A DNA stretch of 64,000 bases, taken from the NCBI RefSeq assembly GCF_000017245.1, contig NC_009655.1, positions 186,001-250,000 on the forward strand. Direction: 5' to 3'. The first letter of the stretch is position 1. Every line of letters starts with the position of its first letter. The translations under genes were made by a program, and so were the position numbers. The DNA is from Actinobacillus succinogenes 130Z. Lineage in GTDB: Bacteria; Pseudomonadota; Gammaproteobacteria; Enterobacterales; Pasteurellaceae. Positions 24,975-33,436 of the stretch are shown one piece after another. Below the pieces are notes generated by a model. It was not told the DNA's origin and ran no database searches. It saw only the letters and a list, made by a program, of their open reading frames with translations.

Positions 24975-26423
24975 TTATTTCTCCTTAATACCGGCTAACA
25001 CTTGTGTTAACACCGACCAGTAGGTCTGTACCGCAGGGATATGCACGCATTCGTCCGGCGAATGGGCGTTACGGATGGTCGGGCCGATAGACACCACGTC
25101 CAATTCCGGATAGATTTTTTTCAGCAGTCCGCATTCCAAACCTGCGTGAATCACTTTGACTTTCGGTTCTTCGCCTATAACCTGCGCATACGCCTGTTTG
25201 GTCAATGTCAACATATCGCTATCCGGATGCGGTTCCCAACCCGGATAGTAACCGGAATAGGCGACATCGCCGCCACTTTGCTGCGCCAATGCGACGAGTT
25301 CCGCTTTCACTTCATCGGTACCGTGTTCAATCAACGAACGCAACAAAATCGTGCCGTGTAACGCGCCGTTTTTCATATTTAATACGCCGATACTTAATGA
25401 GGTTTCCACCACGTCTTTAACGGTATCGCTGAATTTCACGACACCGTTCGGCAGCGCATTCAGCACATGTGTCACGGTTTGACTGCTGGCGGTATCGAAG
25501 GTTTGTTGCGGTAACGCCACTTTGTTCAGCAACACTTGCGCATTCGGATCTTCCGTTAATTCCGCTTTCAAATGCGCTTTGAAATTTTCCGCCACCCGAT
25601 TCAGTGCGTCGGCGTCGTCCAATGCCAAGGTAACGAAAGCTTCGCGCGGAATGGCGTTGCGCACGGAACCGCCGCGTATATCTACAATGGCAAAATCTTG
25701 GGTCGCGTAGGAAAGTGCGGTCAAAAATACACCTAATAATTTAATGGCATTGCCTCGTCCGGTGTGAATGTCGCAACCGGAATGCCCGCCGCGCAATCCT
25801 TTAATCGCGACCTCAAAGCAATGAGGAAATTTATTGGGTTGGGTATTCACCGGCAGGCTGAAATCCGCATTCTCGCCGCCCGCACAACCGATATAGATTT
25901 CGCCGCTTTCTTCGGTATCCGTATTCACCATCATTTTGGCGCGTAACCATCCCGCACGCAAACCCAGTGCGCCTTCCATGCCCGCTTCTTCCGTCATGGT
26001 GAGCAAAACCTCCAGTTCGGGATGCGCCAAATCGTCGCTGTCCAGCACCGCTAACGACGACGCCATACCGATACCGTTATCCGCCCCCAGCGTGGTACCG
26101 GCGGCATACACCCAATCGCCTTCAATGCGGGGTAAGATCGGATCTTTCAGAAAATCGTGACGGGTGGATTCATTCGCCTGCGGCACCATATCCAGATGCG
26201 CCTGTAACGCTACCGACGGGCGGTTCTCCATGCCTTGGGTCGCGGCTTTGCGAATCAGCACATTGCCCGCTTCATCCCGTTCCGCAAACAAATTTTTCCC
26301 TTTCGCCCAGTTCACAATGAATTCCGCCAATGCGTCTTCGTGATAGGACGGATGCGGAATCGCACAAATTTTATCGAACCATTGCCATAGTCTTGCGGGC
26401 TGTAATGTTTGAATTTCTGACAT
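24975..26423 (-). CDS. pepD: Aminoacyl-histidine dipeptidase (peptidase D, M20 family)
   Basis: The start at 26423 has AAGGAAG upstream and begins MSEIQTLQPARLWQWFDKIC, as in E. coli PepD; the frame extends to 26486 without support. The 482-residue product carries the metal-binding motifs QAHLDMVPQ (about 80), TTLGADNGIGMA with the bridging Asp, and TMTEEAGMEGA with the catalytic Glu. It hydrolyses Xaa-His dipeptides such as carnosine with zinc. It is divergent from gpt with a short control region containing a USS. Confidence 0.95.
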   Translation of the reverse strand: MSEIQTLQPARLWQWFDKICAIPHPSYHEDALAEFIVNWAKGKNLFAERDEAGNVLIRKAATQGMENRPSVALQAHLDMVPQANESTRHDFLKDPILPRIEGDWVYAAGTTLGADNGIGMASSLAVLDSDDLAHPELEVLLTMTEEAGMEGALGLRAGWLRAKMMVNTDTEESGEIYIGCAGGENADFSLPVNTQPNKFPHCFEVAIKGLRGGHSGCDIHTGRGNAIKLLGVFLTALSYATQDFAIVDIRGGSVRNAIPREAFVTLALDDADALNRVAENFKAHLKAELTEDPNAQVLLNKVALPQQTFDTASSQTVTHVLNALPNGVVKFSDTVKDVVETSLSIGVLNMKNGALHGTILLRSLIEHGTDEVKAELVALAQQSGGDVAYSGYYPGWEPHPDSDMLTLTKQAYAQVIGEEPKVKVIHAGLECGLLKKIYPELDVVSIGPTIRNAHSPDECVHIPAVQTYWSVLTQVLAGIKEK

Positions 26424-26544
26424 ATTTCTTCCTTTTTTATAAAATTTGCGGATTTTCGACCGCACTTTGTTGCAAAATGATAGCATAAAAACCCGTTTCG
26501 GGTTATCCTTACGCCATTTTTAAAGAGGTCGAAAGGAAGAAATT

Positions 26545-27003
26545 ATGAGCGAAAAATATGTGGTGACCTGGGATATGTTCCAAATGCACAGCCGTAAGCT
26601 GGCGGAACGTTTATTACCCGCTTCACAATGGAAAGGGATTATTGCGGTAAGCCGCGGCGGTTTGTTCCCGGCGGCCGTATTATCGCGCGAACTCGGCATT
26701 CGTCATGTGGAAACCGTGTGTATCGCCAGTTATGATCACGACCGGCAAGGCGAATTACGGGTTATCCATGCCGCCGAAACGGACGGCGAAGGCTTTATCG
26801 TGGTGGACGATTTGGTAGATACCGGCAATACGGCGAAAGAAATCCGTAACATGTACCCGAAAGCCAAATTCGTTACCGTCTTCGCCAAACCGGCAGGTGC
26901 GCCGTTAGTGGACGATTACGTTATCGACATTCCGCAGGACACTTGGATCGAACAACCTTGGGATTTAGGCTTGGGCTTCGTTCCGCCTATCGCCCGTAAA
27001 TAA
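26545..27003 (+). CDS. gpt: Xanthine phosphoribosyltransferase (Gpt)
   Basis: A 152-residue type I phosphoribosyltransferase, the length of E. coli Gpt. The PRPP motif FIVVDDLVDTGNTAKEIR (about 85-102) and the IAVSRGGLFPAAVLSRELG loop are present, as is the C-terminal WIEQPWDLGLGF. It salvages xanthine, guanine and hypoxanthine to their nucleotides. A GAAAGGAAG Shine-Dalgarno sequence precedes the ATG. It is transcribed away from pepD and toward modB, 57 nt ahead. Confidence 0.96.
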   Translation: MSEKYVVTWDMFQMHSRKLAERLLPASQWKGIIAVSRGGLFPAAVLSRELGIRHVETVCIASYDHDRQGELRVIHAAETDGEGFIVVDDLVDTGNTAKEIRNMYPKAKFVTVFAKPAGAPLVDDYVIDIPQDTWIEQPWDLGLGFVPPIARK

Positions 27004-27060
27004 TCGAGATAAAATGAAAAACGCGAGTAAACTCGTGTTTTTTCTGTACGAATTCGTTAT

Positions 27061-27765
27061 ATGATTGAATATATTACTCTTTCCCAAGCGGAAATCGACG
27101 CCGTCCGGTTGAGTTTAAAAGTCGCTTTTTGGGCAATTTTATGCAGCCTGCCGCCGGCAATCGCCACCGCCTGGTTGCTGGCGCGTTGCCGGTTCTGGGG
27201 CAAATCAGTGCTGAACAGTATTATTCATTTGCCGTTGGTGCTGCCACCGGTGGTAATCGGTTATTTATTGCTCACTACCATGGGACGCAACGGCGTGATC
27301 GGCAAATTCCTGCTGGACTGGTTCGGTTTCAGTTTTTCCTTTTCCTGGTACGGTGCGGCGTTGGCCTCGGCGATCGTGACTTTTCCGCTGGTCGTTCGCG
27401 CCATCCGTCTTGCCATTGAAAGCATTGACGTCAAATTGGAACAGGCGGCGCGTACTCTCGGTGCGTCCGCCTGGCGCACCTTTTTCACCGTAACGCTGCC
27501 CTTGGCTTCTCCCGGCATTTTAGCCGGCGTGATTTTGGGCTTCGCCCGTTCTCTCGGCGAATTCGGCGCGACCATCACCTTTGTATCCAATATCCCCGAA
27601 GTAACGCGTACTATTCCGCTCGCCATGTATTCGTTTATCGAAACGCCCAATGCGGAAGGTGCGGCGGCAAGACTTTGTCTTATCGCTATTGTAATTTCGC
27701 TGGTTTCGCTGCTGATGTCGGAATGGCTGGCGAAACGTACTCAATCCAAATTAGGACGGGAATAA
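27061..27765 (+). CDS. modB: Molybdate-type ABC transporter permease (ModB)
   Basis: A 234-residue inner-membrane permease with about five to six helices. LPLVLPPVVIGYLLL and the EAA loop EQAARTLGASAWRTFFTVTLPLASPGI (about 131-157) plus GEFGATITFVSNIP are ModB hallmarks. It overlaps modC by one base (TAATG). There is no modA binding-protein gene upstream; gpt occupies that place. The substrate could be molybdate or tungstate. Confidence 0.9.
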   Translation: MIEYITLSQAEIDAVRLSLKVAFWAILCSLPPAIATAWLLARCRFWGKSVLNSIIHLPLVLPPVVIGYLLLTTMGRNGVIGKFLLDWFGFSFSFSWYGAALASAIVTFPLVVRAIRLAIESIDVKLEQAARTLGASAWRTFFTVTLPLASPGILAGVILGFARSLGEFGATITFVSNIPEVTRTIPLAMYSFIETPNAEGAAARLCLIAIVISLVSLLMSEWLAKRTQSKLGRE

Positions 27766-28460
27766 TGCTGGAAATCAACGTCAAAAAAACACTGGGCGAA
27801 CTGCAACTGGAAGCTAATCTGCAAATTCCGGCGCAGGGCGTTACCGCCGTTTTCGGTCTGTCCGGCTCGGGCAAAACGTCGCTGATCAACATGGTTAGCG
27901 GGTTGCTTACGCCGGATTACGGTTTCGTCCGTCTGAACGGTAAAACGCTGACGGACACAGCACGCCACATCAATCTCGCACCGAACGAGCGCCATATCGG
28001 TTACGTATTTCAAGACGCGCGCCTATTTCCCCATTACACGGTGAAAGGTAACTTATGTTACGGTATGAAAAAGAAAAGTGCGGTGAATTTTCAGCAGGTT
28101 TTGGACTTGCTCGGCATCGCATCCTTGCTGAAACGCTACCCCGCCACACTTTCGGGGGGTGAAAAACAACGGGTCGCCATCGGACGCGCATTGTTGACCG
28201 CCCCCGAGATTTTACTGATGGACGAACCGCTGTCCGCACTGGATCTACCGCGTAAACAGGAACTGCTTGCCTACCTGCAAACCCTTTCCCGCGAAATCCG
28301 AATTCCGATTTTATATGTCACGCACAGTCCGGAAGAAATCAAGGCGTTGGCTCAACGGGTCATCCTGATGGATAACGGTAAGGTAACGGCTTACGGCGAT
28401 ACTCAAACCGTATTGAGCGACCCACGACTAGCCCGCTGGCGCGCAGAAAACAATACATAA
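27765..28460 (+). CDS. modC: Molybdate ABC transporter ATP-binding protein, short form lacking the MOP domain (ModC)
   Basis: Translation starts at the ATG overlapping the modB stop, giving 231 residues; the frame's earlier start at 27675 lies inside modB. Walker A GLSGSGKTS is at 31-39, the QDARLFPHYTV Q-loop at about 83-93, signature LSGGEKQR at 129-136 and Walker B LLMDEP at 150-155; the core closely follows E. coli ModC (352 residues). The chain stops shortly after the ATPase core, so the C-terminal regulatory TOBE/MOP domain (about 120 residues), which binds oxyanion, is missing. A clean terminator follows, with no remnant of the lost part. Confidence 0.9.
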   Translation: MLEINVKKTLGELQLEANLQIPAQGVTAVFGLSGSGKTSLINMVSGLLTPDYGFVRLNGKTLTDTARHINLAPNERHIGYVFQDARLFPHYTVKGNLCYGMKKKSAVNFQQVLDLLGIASLLKRYPATLSGGEKQRVAIGRALLTAPEILLMDEPLSALDLPRKQELLAYLQTLSREIRIPILYVTHSPEEIKALAQRVILMDNGKVTAYGDTQTVLSDPRLARWRAENNT

Positions 28461-28461
28461 A

Positions 28462-28507
28462 AACCGACCGCACTTTGATTTGTCCTCTAAAAGTGCGGTC
28501 GGTTTTC
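28462..28507. terminator. Bidirectional USS terminator between modC and proS
   Basis: AACCGACCGCACTTT (28462-28476) pairs with AAAGTGCGGTCGGTT (28490-28504): a 15-bp perfect stem, with A/T runs on both sides for the two converging genes. Confidence 0.9.
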
Positions 28508-28524
28508 TCTATATTTTTAACGGA

Positions 28525-30240
28525 TTACGCTTTCACGTTTTCAGCTAAAAATGCCAGCAGCCGGTCTTTAGCAATCATTTGTTTTTCGCCGTTTCGACGG
28601 TTTTTATACTCGATTTCGCCTTTATCGAGATTTTTCTCGCCGATCACCACCATATGCGGCACACCGATAAGTTCCATATCCGCGAACATCACGCCCGGGC
28701 GTTCTTTGCGGTCATCAAAAATGACATCCACGCCTTGCGCTTTCAGGGTTTGATACAATTCTTCCGCAAACGCCCGCACGCTCTCGGATTTGTGCATATT
28801 CATCGGCACGATTGCCACGGTGAACGGTGCAATTTCGTCCGTCGGCCAGATAATTCCACGTTCGTCATGATGCTGTTCAATCGCCGCCGCCACCACGCGG
28901 GTGACGCCGATTCCGTAACAACCCATGGTCATTACCAACGGTTTGCCGTCTTCTCCCTGCACCGTAGCGTTCATGGCTTCAGAATATTTTTTGCCCAGCT
29001 GGAAAATATGTCCCACTTCGATACCGCGTTTGATTTGTAGCGTACCTTTGCCGTCCGGACTCGGATCGCCTTCCGCCACATTACGCAGATCGAACGCTTC
29101 CGGCATCGCCGCATCGCGTTCCCAATTTATGTTGAAATAATGTTTGCCGTCGATATTGGCGCCGGCGCCGAAATCGGACATTAAGGCGACGGAACGGTCG
29201 ATAATCGCCGGAATATTCAGATTAACCGGCCCTAACGAGCCCACGCCCGCGCCGATTTTCGCTTTAATTTCCGTTTCGTCGGCAAATTCAAGAGGATCCG
29301 CCACCAGCGGATGTTTTTGCGCTTTAATTTCGTTCAGCTCATGATCGCCGCGAATAATTAACGCCACCAACGGCGCGTCTTCCGTCGCACCTTTAACAAT
29401 CAGGGTTTTCACGGTTTTTTCAATCGGCAGATTGAACTGTTCCACTAATTCCGCAATGGTTTTGGCATTCGGCGTGTCCACCAGTTCCATGGCTTTGCCC
29501 GGCGCCTGACGTTCGCCCACGGCAATCGCTTCCGCCAGTTCGATATTGGCGGCGAAATCGCTTTCGGTAGAAAACACTACGTCGTCTTCACCGCTGGACG
29601 CCAACACCTGGAATTCATGTGAAGCGGAACCGCCGATAGACCCGGTGTCCGCCTGTACCGCACGGAAATCCAAACCTAACCGGGTAAAAATATTGGTATA
29701 AACCTGATACATCACCTCATAAGTCTGTTGCAGGCTTTCTTGCGTGGTGTGGAAAGAATAAGCATCTTTCATCACAAATTCGCGGGAGCGCATCACACCG
29801 AAACGCGGACGAACTTCATCGCGGAATTTGGTTTGAATCTGATATAAATTCAACGGCAACTGCTTGTACGAAGACACTTCGCGGCGCACCAAATCGGTAA
29901 TCACTTCTTCGTGAGTCGGGCCGAGTACGAAATCGCGATTGCCGCGATCGCTGAAACGCAGCAGCTCGGGACCGTATTGTTCCCAACGGCCGGATTCCTG
30001 CCATAATTCCGCCGATTGCACCACCGGCATTAACACTTCAATGGCACCGCCCTTATTCATTTCTTCGCGAATAATATTTTCTACTTTTTTCAACACTTTA
30101 ACGCCCGTCGGCAGCCAATTGTATAAACCGGACGCCATCGACCGAATCATGCCCGCCCGCAACATCAGCTGATGACTCACCACCTGAGCGTCATTCGGGG
30201 TTTCTTTTAGAGTTGAAAATAAATATTGACTCGTACGCAT
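28525..30240 (-). CDS. proS: Prolyl-tRNA synthetase (ProS, bacterial type)
   Basis: A 571-residue class II synthetase of the bacterial (ProS type 1) form. It opens with MRTSQYLFSTLKETP and SHQLMLRAGMIRSMASGLYNWLPTG, then class II motif 2 (LYQIQTKFRDEVRPRFGVMRSREFVMKDAYSF, about 130-161). A middle insertion (about 225-400) is the editing domain that removes Ala-tRNA(Pro). Motif 3 is GCYGIGVTRVVAAAIEQHHDE. The anticodon-binding domain ends the protein. No frame disruption is seen. Confidence 0.97.
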   Translation of the reverse strand: MRTSQYLFSTLKETPNDAQVVSHQLMLRAGMIRSMASGLYNWLPTGVKVLKKVENIIREEMNKGGAIEVLMPVVQSAELWQESGRWEQYGPELLRFSDRGNRDFVLGPTHEEVITDLVRREVSSYKQLPLNLYQIQTKFRDEVRPRFGVMRSREFVMKDAYSFHTTQESLQQTYEVMYQVYTNIFTRLGLDFRAVQADTGSIGGSASHEFQVLASSGEDDVVFSTESDFAANIELAEAIAVGERQAPGKAMELVDTPNAKTIAELVEQFNLPIEKTVKTLIVKGATEDAPLVALIIRGDHELNEIKAQKHPLVADPLEFADETEIKAKIGAGVGSLGPVNLNIPAIIDRSVALMSDFGAGANIDGKHYFNINWERDAAMPEAFDLRNVAEGDPSPDGKGTLQIKRGIEVGHIFQLGKKYSEAMNATVQGEDGKPLVMTMGCYGIGVTRVVAAAIEQHHDERGIIWPTDEIAPFTVAIVPMNMHKSESVRAFAEELYQTLKAQGVDVIFDDRKERPGVMFADMELIGVPHMVVIGEKNLDKGEIEYKNRRNGEKQMIAKDRLLAFLAENVKA

Positions 30241-30524
30241 TCTGTATCCTGTTTGGTTGTCTCAAAAAATTCCGTTTAGTTTACCATTAATTGCAAAACC
30301 GAAAAATAAAGTGCGGTCAGAAAAAATGAAGTTTTTGGCGATATTTTAGCTCATTAAATAGGAGGTGATAATAGAAATAAACGGATAAAACGTTTGAAGC
30401 GGGGGATTCATAATACGAATATTATCTCAACATTTCAGACCGGATTTCTCACAGAAATATCAGGCGGCAACGACAATTTATTCATTAATCGATATGTATT
30501 TTTTTACACATATTTAGACTGTTT

Positions 30525-30540
30525 TGTGATCTGAATCACA
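30525..30540. promoter_or_regulatory. CRP site, perfect consensus, before the DASS-PrpF cassette
   Basis: TGTGA-TCTGAA-TCACA matches both half-sites completely. It is centred about 70 bp before the start predicted from the -35/-10 pair, a typical activating position, so the cassette is probably under carbon catabolite control. Confidence 0.75.
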
Positions 30541-30582
30541 AAAACTTAAAAAAAGTAAATACCCCATTGACAGTATGCATAA

Positions 30583-30604
30583 ACTAGTCAACTATATGAC
30601 TAGT
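30583..30604. promoter_or_regulatory. Inverted-repeat operator over the carrier promoter
   Basis: ACTAGTCA-N6-TGACTAGT, a perfect 8-bp dyad. It contains the 10-mer TATATGACTA (30593-30602), which recurs at 36092-36101 between acnB and the GntR gene. It covers the likely -10, so binding would repress. Confidence 0.6.
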
Positions 30605-30636
30605 TGAGATTATTTTTTAACTGTGGGAGTCTCTTT

Positions 30637-32094
30637 ATGGACAAAAAACTCATTCATTATGCCATCATTCTGGCATTTCCAATCTTAACCTATATTTTCC
30701 CCGCACCCGAAGGCTTGTCATTGATCGGGTGGCATGTGCTGGGGGTATATATCGGTACCATTATCGCTTTAATTCTGAAACCCTTCCCGGCTCCGCCGAT
30801 TTTATTGGCGGCGGTCGCGATTTCCGCCATTATGATTGGCAACACGCCGGCGGAAACCGTAAACGGTACAAAAGTGGCGTTGAAACAGTCCGTGGTATTG
30901 GACGGCTATAAATCAGGCACAACCTGGTTGGTATTCGCCGCTTTCGCTATGAGCGCCGCTTTCGTACAAACGGGTTTGGGGCGTCGTATCGCCTATAAAA
31001 TGATCGGCGCTTTCGGTAGCACCACATTACGTCTGGGTTATGTAAATGCCTTATTGGATTTATTGATTTCCCCGGCTATGCCGTCCACTACGGCACGCGG
31101 CGGCGGTATTATGGCGCCGATTATGCAGTCTATCGCCGTGTCGCTCGGTTCGGAACCGTTTAAATCGCCGCGCAGAGTAGGTCACTACTTATTGTTGAAT
31201 ACCTATATGGTGGTGAAGACAACCGGTTATATCACTTTAACCGGGATGGCGCCGAATGCGGTGGCGTTGGAGTTAATGCGCCCGATTCTGCATATTGATG
31301 TGAATTGGACGCAATGGTTTATCGCCGCTTGCGTACCGGGCTTCATCGCCTTACTGTTAATGCCGTTTGTGGTCTATGTACTTTACAAACCCGAATTGAA
31401 AGAGGTGGATAACAAAGAAATTGCCCGCAAAGGTTTGGAAGAAATGGGGCCGATGAAAACCAAAGAAAAAATCCTTGCAGTGCTGTTTATCAGTGCAATT
31501 TTAGGTTGGGTATTTTCCGGTGTCCTGCACATTGCCGAATTTACTGTGGCAATTTCGGCAATGGCATTGATTATTCTCACTTCCGTACTGACATGGGAGG
31601 ATATGCTTAAAAACAGAGGCGGCTGGACGACCTTGACCTGGTACGGCGGCTTGTTGGGTATCGCGGCGACATTGAAACAGGCGAATTTTTTCGAATGGTT
31701 ATCCGTCACCATGAGTACGCTTATTCCGGCGAGTGAAAACAGTCCGTTGATGATTACCGTCTTTATACTAATTCTCAGCGTTGCCGTACGTTACCTGTTC
31801 GCATCGGGTGCCGCTTATGTGGCGTCTATGGTGCCGGTTTTCTCCGCCGTGGGAATTGCTGCGGGGGCGGATCCGTTATTCCTGGCGTTGGGATTGTTAT
31901 TTTCAAACAGCTACGGCAGTATGGTAACGCACTACGGTTCGGCGCCGGCGGCGGTGATTTACGGTTTGGGTTACCATGATTTGAAATCGTTCTGGATTAC
32001 CGGCGGTGTTTGTGCCGTGATTACATTGCTTATTCATGTAACTATCGGTTTCGGTTGGTGGTCAATCCTTGAAAACATGAACTTCTTCGGTTAA
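30637..32094 (+). CDS. DASS-family (SLC13/CitT-like) anion:Na+ symporter or antiporter, YbhI-like
   Basis: The start at 30637 is preceded by GGGAG; it gives 485 residues. The protein is very hydrophobic with about 12 helices. DASS features are present: PAMPSTTARGGGIMAPI (about 143-159), an SNT-like loop, LTGMAPNAVALEL and the C-terminal FSNSYGSMVTHYGSAPAAVIYG. Family members carry di- and tricarboxylates (citrate, tartrate, succinate). The order carrier, PrpF-like isomerase, aconitase recalls E. coli ybhI-ybhH-ybhJ, whose function is not established to my knowledge. An unsaturated tricarboxylate such as trans-aconitate is the most economical substrate guess. Confidence 0.85.
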   Translation: MDKKLIHYAIILAFPILTYIFPAPEGLSLIGWHVLGVYIGTIIALILKPFPAPPILLAAVAISAIMIGNTPAETVNGTKVALKQSVVLDGYKSGTTWLVFAAFAMSAAFVQTGLGRRIAYKMIGAFGSTTLRLGYVNALLDLLISPAMPSTTARGGGIMAPIMQSIAVSLGSEPFKSPRRVGHYLLLNTYMVVKTTGYITLTGMAPNAVALELMRPILHIDVNWTQWFIAACVPGFIALLLMPFVVYVLYKPELKEVDNKEIARKGLEEMGPMKTKEKILAVLFISAILGWVFSGVLHIAEFTVAISAMALIILTSVLTWEDMLKNRGGWTTLTWYGGLLGIAATLKQANFFEWLSVTMSTLIPASENSPLMITVFILILSVAVRYLFASGAAYVASMVPVFSAVGIAAGADPLFLALGLLFSNSYGSMVTHYGSAPAAVIYGLGYHDLKSFWITGGVCAVITLLIHVTIGFGWWSILENMNFFG

Positions 32095-32201
32095 CTGACT
32101 TCGCACCGGCTTCATTCCGTTTATCCGGGAAGTTCTCGCTAACCTTTCCGAATAATGAAGTGCGGTGCTTTTTTCCATTGTTTTTTTAAAAGGAGAATAT
32201 G

Positions 32202-33272
32202 ATGAAACGTATTCCTTGTATGATTATTCGCGGTGGTACGTCCAAAGGTCTGTATTTTCTGAAACAAGATTTGCCGGCCGATATTGGGGAGCGGGATAAA
32301 TTTCTGATGACAGTGATGGGTTCCGGCGACGCCACCCAGATTAACGGACTGGGCGGAGCCACCAGCGTAACCAGCAAAGTCGCCATTGTGTCAAAATCCG
32401 ATAAAGAGGGCGTCGATTTGGATTATCTTTTCGCCCAGGTGGGAATTGACAAAAAAGTGGTGGATACCGCACCTTCGTGCGGCAACATTTTGTCCGGTAT
32501 CGTGTGTTTCGCCAGTGAAAAAGGGTTAATCGAACTACAGGACGGCATAACCACAGTAGTGGTAAACAACGTTAATACCAACAGTATTATTGAAGTGTCG
32601 GCGGAAACCCCGAACAAACAATTGAAATTCGACGGCACGGCGGAAGTGTCCGGCGTGCCGGGCTCCGGTTCTCCGGTAAATCTGAATTTCAGTCAAATCG
32701 AAGGGGCGAAAACCGGTAAAATTTTTCCGACCGGCAATAAACAGGATAATATCAACGGCTATAATGTGACCTGCATTGATGTCGCTATGCCGATGGTGTT
32801 ATTTAATGCGGCGGATTTGGGGTTAACCGGTAAAGAAAGTAAAGCCGAACTGGATGCCGATAAAGCGCTGTTTGACATTATCGAACCCATTCGCCGTAAA
32901 GCGGGGGAAATGATGGGACTGGGCGACGTGTCGGAAAAAGTGATTCCGAAAATGGGTATTCTTTCCGCACCGGCAGGCAAAGGCAACATTACGTCCCGCT
33001 ATTTCGTACCGGATAAGTGCCATGCAAGTCATGCGGTAACCGGTTCCATTTGCGTATCGGCGGCCTCAAAAATCGAAGGTACGGTGGCTTCCGCATTGTA
33101 TAAAGACACGGGTAGCGTGGTAACTATCGAACATCCTTCCGGTTTTATCAGTGTAGACATTGTGTGTGAACCGGACGGTAACAGCTATAAATTCACCCGC
33201 GCCGCTTTAGTACGTACCGCCCGCCCGTTAATGATCGGCGAAGTGTTCTACGATGAAACCTTGTTGAAATAA
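32202..33272 (+). CDS. PrpF-family isomerase (YbhH-like, aconitate or 4-oxalomesaconate isomerase type)
   Basis: Of two adjacent ATGs, 32202 is six bases from AGGAG, and 32199 only three, so I use 32202 (356 residues). The family pattern is clear: CMIIRGGTSKGLYFLKQDLP at the N-terminus, NGLGGATSVTSKVAIVSKS, the cysteine loop APSCGNILSGIVCFASEKG (about 90-110), GSGSPVNLNF, CIDVAMPMVLFNAADLG and CHASHAVTGSICVSAAS. These DapF-fold enzymes move a proton to isomerise C=C bonds: PrpF handles 2-methylaconitate/trans-aconitate, GalD handles oxalomesaconate. With acnB beside it, trans- to cis-aconitate is a plausible reaction. It is cotranscribed with the carrier and closed by a terminator. Confidence 0.87.
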   Translation: MKRIPCMIIRGGTSKGLYFLKQDLPADIGERDKFLMTVMGSGDATQINGLGGATSVTSKVAIVSKSDKEGVDLDYLFAQVGIDKKVVDTAPSCGNILSGIVCFASEKGLIELQDGITTVVVNNVNTNSIIEVSAETPNKQLKFDGTAEVSGVPGSGSPVNLNFSQIEGAKTGKIFPTGNKQDNINGYNVTCIDVAMPMVLFNAADLGLTGKESKAELDADKALFDIIEPIRRKAGEMMGLGDVSEKVIPKMGILSAPAGKGNITSRYFVPDKCHASHAVTGSICVSAASKIEGTVASALYKDTGSVVTIEHPSGFISVDIVCEPDGNSYKFTRAALVRTARPLMIGEVFYDETLLK

Positions 33273-33296
33273 TTTAACGATTATCCGAGTCATGAG

Positions 33297-33323
33297 AAAA
33301 GAGTTGGTGAAACCAACTCTTTT
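33297..33323 (+). terminator. Terminator of the carrier-PrpF operon
   Basis: AAAAGAGTTGGT, loop GAA, ACCAACTCTTTT and a further T: a 12-bp perfect stem ending in T's. Confidence 0.9.
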
Positions 33324-33401
33324 TGTTTATGACGACATGAAAAAATACGCAAAATATTGACCGCACTTTTATTCTATTAGGGACTTTTATTTTTCACAAA
33401 T

Positions 33402-33432
33402 AAAAACGGACGTCATTGTGACATCCGTTTTT
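33402..33432 (-). terminator. Terminator of acnB
   Basis: AAAAACGGA and TCCGTTTTT enclose GTCA/TGAC, with one internal mismatch and a three-base loop, immediately downstream of acnB on the minus strand. Confidence 0.85.
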
Positions 33433-33436
33433 GCAA

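Larger units (their letters stand above)
30241..30636. promoter_or_regulatory. Divergent proS / DASS-carrier control region
   Basis: A 396-bp gene-free region. It holds a USS (about 30309), a perfect CRP consensus (30525-30540), TTGACA at 30567-30572 as a good -35, a weak -10 (ACTATA, 30591-30596, 18-bp spacing), an inverted-repeat operator over that -10, and GGGAG before the carrier ATG at 30637. The part nearest proS shows nothing I could assign except its ribosome site. Confidence 0.6.
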
